NCBI RefSeq assembly: GCF_012911015.1
Contig: NZ_WVVV01000002.1
Location: 368,680 to 432,679 of the forward strand
DNA from: Chelativorans sp. ZYF759
GTDB taxonomy: Bacteria > Pseudomonadota > Alphaproteobacteria > Rhizobiales > Rhizobiaceae
Direction: 5' to 3'
Length of the DNA: 64,000 bases
Positions within the stretch are counted from its first letter, which is position 1. Every line of letters begins with the position of its first letter. Both the position numbers and the translations under genes were made by a program. The notes under the pieces were generated by a model, which was given only the letters and a program-made list of their open reading frames with translations, did no database searches and was not told the DNA's origin. Shown piece by piece: positions 58,385 to 64,000 of the stretch.

Positions 58385-58510
58385 TTACGGGCAGTGCTGT
58401 GGCGAATAGCCGATCCGCGCGCACAGCCGCAACAGCTCGGCGTGCAGCGTGCGCGGCGACGGCGTCATCGCGCCGCCGTTGCAGTCAATATGCGTGACGG
58501 AAAGCTTCAT
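58385..58510 (-). CDS. Possible tiny ORF (41 aa)
   Basis: ATG to TAA gives 41 residues, including three cysteines (IDCNGG, LRLCARIGYSPQHCP). It lies in the gap between the aminotransferase and the SolA-like gene. The ribosome site (CCAGG) is too close to the ATG to be good. I give it low weight; it may be chance in GC-rich DNA. Confidence 0.2.
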   Translation of the reverse strand: MKLSVTHIDCNGGAMTPSPRTLHAELLRLCARIGYSPQHCP

Positions 58511-58542
58511 CCTGGCAATCTAGCCGAGCGCGCCTCCCGGGT

Positions 58543-59691
58543 TCAACCGTCCATGTCGGACGAGCCTTCTCCATTCAGCCGCGCCATCGTAAATCGCGAG
58601 ATGTCGTGCACAGTCCCGCCGCTCTGCGCCAGATCGGCCAGCACCTCGCCGATGACGCTCGCGAATTTGTAGCCATGGCCCGAACAGGGTGATGCGATGA
58701 CGATACGGTCATCGTCGGGATGAAGGTCGATGACGAAATCCTCGTCTTGCGTCTTGGTGTAGAAACAGGTCTTCATCGCGCGCAGCGGCCCCGCCGCCGC
58801 CGGCAGATAGGCATCGAGGAAATCGCGTATGCGCGCCTCGTCCGCCGGCCCCGCATCCTGAACCGCATCGTCGGCGTGGCCGAGCGCCCCGCTCGCCAGG
58901 TGCGAGGCGCATTTGAAGCCCGCCCCGATATCGGGAAAGCCGTAGGCGATGTCGTCCTCGCCATCGATGATGAAGACCGGCAGCTTGCCAGGCGTCACGG
59001 CTTCCGGCTCACGTGCTGAAAACCAGCACAACACCTGCCGCGCCAAGGTCAGATGCGGCTTGAGATCGGGCAAGAGATCGCCGATCCATCCGCCGGCAGC
59101 GACGACGACACGACCCGCGCGCAGCTCGCCCGAAGCCGTCCGCACCCTTATGCCGTCGCCCGATGGTTCGATGGCGAGAACCTGGGTCTGGTACCGCACC
59201 TGCGCGCCCTGCCCTCTTGCAAGTTCCAGATGCAGCCGGTTGGCCAGTTCCGGCCGCACGAAACCGCCATCGGGTTGCCAGACCGTCATGTAGCCCTCCG
59301 GCAAGCTGAACTGCGGATGCCGCCGGCGCATCTCGGCCGTGTCCAGCACCTCGTGCTCCAGCCCGTGCAACCGGCTCGCCTCCAGAGAACCCTCGAAGAT
59401 GACGCTGCCCGGCTTGCCGATCTCCAGCACGCCTGTCTTCGTCAGGACGGTCTCGCCCGTCAGCCGCTCCAGTTCGGCCCAGTTCTGGTAGGCTTGGCGC
59501 GCCAGCGGCACGTAGGAGGGATGTTCGAAATAGCCGAGCCGTATGGCCCGGCTCTCGCCATGCGAGGAGCCCTTGTCGTGGCCTTCCTGGAAACGTTCGA
59601 GACCGACCACCCTGAGGCCTCGTCGGGCCAGATGGCAAAGGGCCGCCGACCCCATCGCGCCGAGCCCGATCACCGCCACATCGAAATCCAT
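58543..59691 (-). CDS. Monomeric sarcosine oxidase / N-methyl-tryptophan oxidase-like flavoprotein
   Basis: A 382-residue FAD amine oxidase of the SolA/MSOX group. The dinucleotide site is DVAVIGLGAMGSAALCHLARRG, followed by HGESRAIRLGYFEHPSYVPLAR, the classic MSOX segment. The covalent-flavin cysteine is in IASPCSGHGYKFAS. N-methyl amino acids such as sarcosine are the likely substrates. It diverges from the MttB-family gene (about 106 bases between starts), which fits a role in methylated-amine breakdown. The start at 59691 is preceded by GGGGGAAAA. Confidence 0.87.
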   Translation of the reverse strand: MDFDVAVIGLGAMGSAALCHLARRGLRVVGLERFQEGHDKGSSHGESRAIRLGYFEHPSYVPLARQAYQNWAELERLTGETVLTKTGVLEIGKPGSVIFEGSLEASRLHGLEHEVLDTAEMRRRHPQFSLPEGYMTVWQPDGGFVRPELANRLHLELARGQGAQVRYQTQVLAIEPSGDGIRVRTASGELRAGRVVVAAGGWIGDLLPDLKPHLTLARQVLCWFSAREPEAVTPGKLPVFIIDGEDDIAYGFPDIGAGFKCASHLASGALGHADDAVQDAGPADEARIRDFLDAYLPAAAGPLRAMKTCFYTKTQDEDFVIDLHPDDDRIVIASPCSGHGYKFASVIGEVLADLAQSGGTVHDISRFTMARLNGEGSSDMDG

Positions 59692-59797
59692 TTTTCCCCC
59701 GCTGCACCAGCCGAATTGACTCGACAAATCGCCCCATCCCTATTCGAGTGCGCGGGGGAAGCACAATACGGGACCTGCCCGTCGCCCGGAGGCACGC

Positions 59798-61375
59798 ATG
59801 ACCGAGCAGAGCCTGCAAACCGAACCCCCGCTCCGCACCGACGGGCCACGGCGTGGCGGCCGTGCCGGCAAGCGTGAGGCCCGCGAGGCCCGCTTCGAGC
59901 AGCCGCCGGTGCGAAAGCTGCGCATCCCGTTCGAGCCCACGAAGATCGTGTCGGAGGACGAGCTCGAATCCATCCATCTCGCCTCGCTGCGCATGTTGGC
60001 AGAGATCGGCATCGACGTGCTCCATGACGAGGCCCGCGAGACGATGCGCGAGGCCGGCGCTCATGTCGAACCCGGCAGCCAGCGCGTCCGCTTCGACCCC
60101 GACATGATCATGGAGTGGATCGCGCACTGCCCCTCCGAATTCACGCTGCACGCCCGCAACCCGGCCAACGATATGCACTTCGGCGGCAACAATCTGATCT
60201 TCGCCCAGATGGCGTCGGCCCCCACCTGCTCCGATCTGGACAATGGCCGCCGACCCGGCAATCAGGCCGATTTCCGCAATTTCCTGAAGCTCGCTCAAGT
60301 GCACAACATCATCCAGTGCACCGGCGGCTACCCGGTCGAGCCGGTCGACCTCCACGCTTCCAGCCGCCATCTCGAATGTATTCGCGATCTGGCGACGCTC
60401 ACCGACAAGCCCTTCCACATCTACTCGCTCGGCCGCGAGCGCAATCTCGACGGCATGGAGATCGCCCGCATCGCCCGCGGCATCTCGGAAGAACAGTTTT
60501 CGCGCGAGCCGTCGGTCTATTCCATCATCAACACCAACTCGCCGCTGAAGCTCGACATCCCGATGATGGAGGGCATCATCCAGATGTCCTCGCGCGGCCA
60601 GATCGTCATCGTCACCCCCTTCACGCTGGCCGGCGCCATGGCGCCCGTCACCATCGCCGGCGCGCTGGTTCTGCAGAACGCCGAGGCCCTCGCCGCCATC
60701 GCCTTCGCGCAGATGGTGCGCAAAGGTGCGCCCGTCGGTTATGGCGGCTTCACCTCCAATGTCGACATGAAGTCCGGCGCGCCCGCCTTCGGCACGCCCG
60801 AATACATGAAGGCGCAGCTGATCGGCGGACAGTTGGCGCGCCGCTATCGAATCCCCTACCGCACCTCCAATGTCTGCGCCGCCAACACGGTCGACGCCCA
60901 GGCCGCCTATGAAAGCGTGTTTTCGCTCTGGGGCGCGATCCAGGGCGGCGCCAACTTCATCCTCCATTCGGCCGGCTGGCTCGAAGGCGGCCTGCGCTGC
61001 TCCTACGAGAAGATGATGCTCGACATCGACCTCCTCCAGATGGTGGCCGAATTCCTGACGCCGCTCGACCTGTCGGAGGACGCGCTGGGCCTCGACGCCA
61101 TGCGCGAGGTCGGCCCCGGCGGCCATTTCTTCGGCGCTGCCCACACCCAGGCCCGCTACAAGGACGCCTTCTACGCCCCCATCATCTCCGACTGGCGCAA
61201 TTTCGAGACCTGGCAGCTGGCCGGCTCCCCCACCGCGCTCGAACGCGCCAACCGGCTCTGGAAGGAACGCCTCGCGGCTTACGAAAAACCGGCAATCGAC
61301 CCCGCGATCGCCGAAGAAATCGACGCCTTCGTCACCCGCCGCACCGCCGAAGGCGGGGCGCCTACGGATTTTTGA
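59798..61375 (+). CDS. Non-pyrrolysine MttB-family (trimethylamine/glycine betaine) methyltransferase
   Basis: A 525-residue member of the trimethylamine methyltransferase (MttB) superfamily. The frame has no internal amber, so it is the non-pyrrolysine type, which includes glycine betaine:corrinoid methyltransferase MtgB. A basic, low-complexity N-terminus of about 45 residues precedes the barrel; then ASLRMLAEIGIDVLHDEARE, ASAPTCSDLDNGRRPGNQADFRNF, STPLKLDIPMMEG-like and AQLIGGQLARRYRIPYRTSNVCAANTVDAQAAYESVFSLWGA. The DMGDH-like flavoprotein and SolA-like oxidase beside it point to stepwise demethylation of betaine-type compounds (inference). No corrinoid protein is adjacent. Confidence 0.85.
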   Translation: MTEQSLQTEPPLRTDGPRRGGRAGKREAREARFEQPPVRKLRIPFEPTKIVSEDELESIHLASLRMLAEIGIDVLHDEARETMREAGAHVEPGSQRVRFDPDMIMEWIAHCPSEFTLHARNPANDMHFGGNNLIFAQMASAPTCSDLDNGRRPGNQADFRNFLKLAQVHNIIQCTGGYPVEPVDLHASSRHLECIRDLATLTDKPFHIYSLGRERNLDGMEIARIARGISEEQFSREPSVYSIINTNSPLKLDIPMMEGIIQMSSRGQIVIVTPFTLAGAMAPVTIAGALVLQNAEALAAIAFAQMVRKGAPVGYGGFTSNVDMKSGAPAFGTPEYMKAQLIGGQLARRYRIPYRTSNVCAANTVDAQAAYESVFSLWGAIQGGANFILHSAGWLEGGLRCSYEKMMLDIDLLQMVAEFLTPLDLSEDALGLDAMREVGPGGHFFGAAHTQARYKDAFYAPIISDWRNFETWQLAGSPTALERANRLWKERLAAYEKPAIDPAIAEEIDAFVTRRTAEGGAPTDF

Positions 61376-61424
61376 GGGGGTCGGACCGTGCTCTTCATCG
61401 CTTGGGTGCATCGATGAACAAGCC

Positions 61425-61566
61425 CCCCCCTCCGTCACGGGCTGACGCCCGCGACACCTCCCCCCCACTGCGTGGGGTGGAGGATACGCCGTCACGTACC
61501 CACACCCCCATCCTCCACCCTGCGAAGCGGGGGGGAGGTGGCACGCGAAGCGTGACGGAGGGGGGG
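61425..61566. repeat. Palindromic repeat element, copy 1
   Basis: A GC-rich unit of about 142 bases. The ends are related as an inverted repeat (CCTCCGTCACG near the left, CGTGACGGAGG at the right), with inner dyads GTGGAGGAT / ATCCTCCAC and GGGCTGACGCCC. Copy 2 lies 580 bases on in the same orientation; by eye the last 126 bases differ at four positions. It overlaps the start region of the DUF559 gene. Confidence 0.85.
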
Positions 61567-61986
61567 CCGCCGCCCCCAAAATCATGCAGCCGCCGCAAAC
61601 CCGGCACGACCGAACGCGCGCGTGCTCTGCGCTGGCAAGAAAACAGCGCCGAAGGACTGCTCTGGCAGGAACTGAGAGGCCGCCAGCTCGCCGGCTTCCA
61701 GTTCACCCGCCAGTTCCCCATCGGCCCCTACTTCGCCGATTTCTGCTGCCGCAAATCAAAGCTCGTCGTCGAAGTCGACGGCTCCCAGCATGCCGATAGC
61801 GAGCATGACCGGCGCCGCGATCTCTTCATTCGTTCAGCAGGCTACGCGATCCTGCGCTTCTGGAACGGCGACGTCCTGAAACACCGCACCGCGGTCTGCG
61901 AAAGCATCCTCGCCACGTTGAGCGGGAACCTGCCGGCCGAGACGGACCATGGCGATCTGCGTTTTGCTGCGGGCCGACATGACTGA
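61552..61986 (+). CDS. DUF559 (Vsr-like) endonuclease-domain protein
   Basis: A PD-(D/E)xK-like nuclease domain: ENSAEGLLWQELRGRQLAGFQFTRQFPIGPYFADFCCRKSKLVVEVDGSQHADSE, with the acidic ADF, then VEVDG and QH typical of DUF559, and a closing GYAILRFWNGDVL. The family is related to the very-short-patch repair endonuclease; its biological role is unclear. Two starts are possible. GTG at 61552 gives 144 residues and lies inside the right end of repeat copy 1; ATG at 61414 adds a Pro/Arg tail wholly encoded by the repeat. The gene ends 18 bases before copy 2. Confidence 0.8.
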   Translation: MTEGGPPPPKSCSRRKPGTTERARALRWQENSAEGLLWQELRGRQLAGFQFTRQFPIGPYFADFCCRKSKLVVEVDGSQHADSEHDRRRDLFIRSAGYAILRFWNGDVLKHRTAVCESILATLSGNLPAETDHGDLRFAAGRHD

Positions 61987-62004
61987 ACTTCTCCGCCAGA
62001 AAGC

Positions 62005-62146
62005 CTCCCCTTCGTCGCGGGCTGACGCCCGCGACACCTCCCCCCCACTGCGTGGGGCGGAGGAGACGCCGTCGCGTACCCACCCCCCCATCCTCCACCC
62101 TGCGAAGCGGGGGGGAGGTGGCACGCGAAGCGTGACGGAGGGGGGG
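62005..62146. repeat. Palindromic repeat element, copy 2
   Basis: Same unit as at 61425-61566, in direct orientation and 580 bases downstream. It brackets the DUF559 gene on its 3' side. The right arm (AAGCGTGACGGAGG) and the internal ATCCTCCACCCTGCGAAGCG are identical to copy 1. Nothing else is seen in the 110 bases from here to the flavoprotein start. Confidence 0.85.
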
Positions 62147-62256
62147 AACCGCCTCTCCACGACGCTGACGCCTGAGCGTGCTCCCTGCAGGCGTCCCGTT
62201 GCTGGCCCTTCAGTGGCCAAACCCACTTCCTTGCTCCACCAAACGGACTCAACCCC

Positions 62257-64000
62257 ATGAAATCCCACTATCGCGCGATCGTCATTGGCGGCGGTGTCGT
62301 TGGCTGCTCGGTGCTCTATCATCTGGCCAAGGCCGGCTGGTCCGACGTGCTGCTGATCGAGCGCTCCGAACTCACCTCCGGCTCCTCCTGGCATGCCGCC
62401 GGCGGCTTCCATACGCTCAATGGCGACCCCAACGTGGCCAGGCTGCAGGCCTATACGGTCTCGCTCTACAAGGAGCTGGAGGAGATTTCCGGCCAGTCCT
62501 GCTCGCTGCATCTGACCGGCGGCGTCATGCTGGCCGACTCACCCGAGCGCATGGATTTCCTGCGGCTCGCCCACGCCAAGGGCCGCTATCTCGGCATGGA
62601 AACCGAACTCATCACCCCGTCCGAGGCCAAGGCCATGTTCCCGCTGATGGACGAGACGAAGTTCGTCGGCGCCATGTGGGACCCCGTCGAGGGCCATCTC
62701 GACCCCTCCGGCACCACCCACGCCTATGCCAAGGCTGCCCGCACGCTGGGTGCCGAGATCGTGCTCCGCAACCGCGTCACGGAGTTGACCCAGGAGCCCG
62801 ACGGCACCTGGAACGTGGTCACCGAGCAGGGAACGGTGCAGGCCGAGCATGTCGTCAATTGCGGCGGGCTGTGGGCGCGCGAGGTGGGCCGCATGGTCGG
62901 GCTCGAACTGCCGCTGCTGGCCATGGAGCACATGTATCTGCTCACCGAGCCGATGCCGGCAGTCGAGGAATTCAACGCCAAGACCGGCCGCGAGATGGTC
63001 GGCGTGCTCGACTTCAAGGGCGAGATCTACACCCGCCAGGAGCGCAACGGCGTCCTTCTCGGCACTTATGAGAAGGCCTGCAAGCCCTGGTCGCCCGTCG
63101 ACACGCCCTGGGATTTCGGCCACGATCTGCTGGCCCCCGACCTCGAACGCATCACGCCGTCGCTGGAAATCGGCTTCGAGCATTTCCCCGGCATCGCCAA
63201 TGCCGGCATCAAGCAGGTGATCAACGGCCCCTTCACCTTCGCCCCTGACGGCAACCCGCTGGTCGGCCCGGTGCAGGGACTGACCAATTTCTGGTGCGCC
63301 TGCGCCGTCATGGCGGGTTTTTCGCAGGGCGGCGGCGTCGGGCTGGCGCTGTCGAACTGGATGGTCAACGGCGATCCGGGCTTCGACGTCTGGGGCATGG
63401 ACGTGGCCCGCTTCGGCGAATGGGCGAGCCTGCGCTACACCAACGCCAAGGTGCGCGAGAACTATTCGCGCCGCTTTTCCATCCGCTTCCCCAACGAGGA
63501 ACTACCCGCCGCCCGGCCCGCCCAGACGACCCCTCTCTACGACACCTTGCTTGCCCAAGGCGCGGTCATGGGCGACAGCTGGGGGCTGGAAACCCCGCTC
63601 TGGTTCGCGCCGAAGGGCACCGAGCCGAAGGACGTGGTCTCCTTCCACCGCTCCAACGACTTTGAGCATGTGGCTAGGGAAGTCCGCGTCACGCGCGAGC
63701 GTGTCGGCGTCACCGAGATCGCCAATTTCGCCAAATACGAGGTCTCGGGCCCCGGCGCGCATGGCTTCCTCGACCGGCTGATGACCAACCGCATGCCAAA
63801 ACCCGGCCGCCTCGTGCTGACCCCGATGCTCAACGAGGCCGGCAAGCTGATCGGCGATTTCACGATTGCCAATCTGGGTGAAGACCGCTTCATGATCTGG
63901 GGCTCGTCGGCGGCCCAGAAATACCACATGCGCTGGTTCGAAAAGCACCTGCCAAAGGACGGCTCGGTCCGCCTCCACCGCTTCGACCAGACGCTGGTCG
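62257..64000 (+). CDS. FAD-dependent dimethylglycine/sarcosine dehydrogenase-like protein with GcvT domain (3' end outside window)
   Basis: The first 581 residues of a long flavoprotein of the DMGDH/SDH type, which transfers methyl groups to tetrahydrofolate. FAD site: AIVIGGGVVGCSVLYHLAKAG, followed by GSSWHAAGGFHTLN, where the histidine that binds FAD is expected. The DAO domain runs to about residue 420 (GLWAREVGRMVGLELP, GPFTFAPDGNPLVGPVQGL); the GcvT-like folate domain then begins (PLYDTLLAQGAVMGDSWGLETPLWF). Members are usually above 800 residues, so the frame must continue past the window. It is co-directional with the MttB-like gene beyond the DUF559 unit. Confidence 0.9.
   Translation, partial: MKSHYRAIVIGGGVVGCSVLYHLAKAGWSDVLLIERSELTSGSSWHAAGGFHTLNGDPNVARLQAYTVSLYKELEEISGQSCSLHLTGGVMLADSPERMDFLRLAHAKGRYLGMETELITPSEAKAMFPLMDETKFVGAMWDPVEGHLDPSGTTHAYAKAARTLGAEIVLRNRVTELTQEPDGTWNVVTEQGTVQAEHVVNCGGLWAREVGRMVGLELPLLAMEHMYLLTEPMPAVEEFNAKTGREMVGVLDFKGEIYTRQERNGVLLGTYEKACKPWSPVDTPWDFGHDLLAPDLERITPSLEIGFEHFPGIANAGIKQVINGPFTFAPDGNPLVGPVQGLTNFWCACAVMAGFSQGGGVGLALSNWMVNGDPGFDVWGMDVARFGEWASLRYTNAKVRENYSRRFSIRFPNEELPAARPAQTTPLYDTLLAQGAVMGDSWGLETPLWFAPKGTEPKDVVSFHRSNDFEHVAREVRVTRERVGVTEIANFAKYEVSGPGAHGFLDRLMTNRMPKPGRLVLTPMLNEAGKLIGDFTIANLGEDRFMIWGSSAAQKYHMRWFEKHLPKDGSVRLHRFDQTLV

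Noticed and set aside
59009-61585. An 858-codon open frame on the minus strand across the MttB-like gene
   Set aside because: It spans a real gene and an intergenic repeat, and its translation has no domain order.
61425-62146. CRISPR array from the repeated GC-rich unit
   Set aside because: Only two copies, each 142 bases and 580 bases apart, with a gene between them; no short regular spacers and no cas genes.
1-64000. Prophage, insertion sequence or integrative element
   Set aside because: No integrase, transposase, phage structural gene, tRNA-associated attachment site or terminal inverted repeats of an IS were seen; only the small DUF559-repeat unit looks mobile.

Overview
This window is a GC-rich stretch of the chromosome of an alphaproteobacterium, almost certainly a member of the Hyphomicrobiales (rhizobia and relatives, Phyllobacteriaceae-like). 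The best lineage evidence is the very-long-chain fatty acid lipid A cluster (acpXL, two fabF-XL genes, adh, lpxXL), the Rrf2-type iron regulator RirA with a small heme-degrading monooxygenase, PutA without a DNA-binding domain beside a divergent Lrp-type PutR, and phasin-family proteins. A glucosylglycerol biosynthesis operon and a SoeABC-type cytoplasmic sulfite dehydrogenase suggest, by inference, a salt-exposed and possibly marine habitat. No prophage, insertion sequence, rRNA, tRNA or CRISPR array was recognised.

Layout. 1-3.3 kb: 3' part of lptD, then surA. 3.3-6.3 kb: a TSUP exporter, dusA and two small hypothetical genes. 6.4-9.9 kb: the operon gpsA-ggpP-ggpS (minus strand), which should turn dihydroxyacetone phosphate and a nucleotide-glucose into the osmolyte glucosylglycerol. 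10.2-14.4 kb: tandem DUF1428 protein, GST, acetamidase/formamidase, and an ECF42-type sigma factor coupled to a YCII/DGPF protein. 14.5-19.2 kb: deoC, a bimodular aldehyde dehydrogenase, an HpaR-like MarR regulator and maleylacetoacetate isomerase. 19.2-21.5 kb: small membrane protein, phasin, GNAT, rirA and hmuQ-like. 21.6-31.1 kb: putA/putR, a di-heme peroxidase with a YtkA-like partner, gabD-galM and an AEC carrier.

31.2-36.7 kb: a histidine-phosphatase-like protein and the VLCFA lipid A cluster. 36.7-41.2 kb: soeCBA. 41.3-48.8 kb: an L,D-transpeptidase, an M20 peptidase with a complete family-5 (dipeptide-type) ABC importer, and a TerB-like protein. 48.9-53.1 kb: a second TSUP protein, an ArsR/SRPBCC/GFA group with a clear operator, an AraC regulator and a VOC protein. 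53.1-55.2 kb: acyl-CoA dehydrogenase and mmsB (valine degradation). 55.5-58.3 kb: a hypothetical protein, an AhpD-like protein, a HigBA toxin-antitoxin pair and a class III aminotransferase. 58.5-64 kb: methylated-amine genes (SolA-like oxidase, non-pyrrolysine MttB-family methyltransferase, DMGDH-like flavoprotein), with a DUF559 nuclease gene bracketed by two near-identical palindromic repeats.

Most notable: the glucosylglycerol operon with a gpsA that lacks an ordinary start codon; the DUF559 gene boxed by two copies of a palindromic repeat that also supplies its probable start; a FabF-XL paralogue whose active-site cysteine position is glutamate; a GFA-family gene with UGA exactly where a conserved cysteine is expected; and a palindromic repeat embedded in the linker of a fused ABC ATPase.
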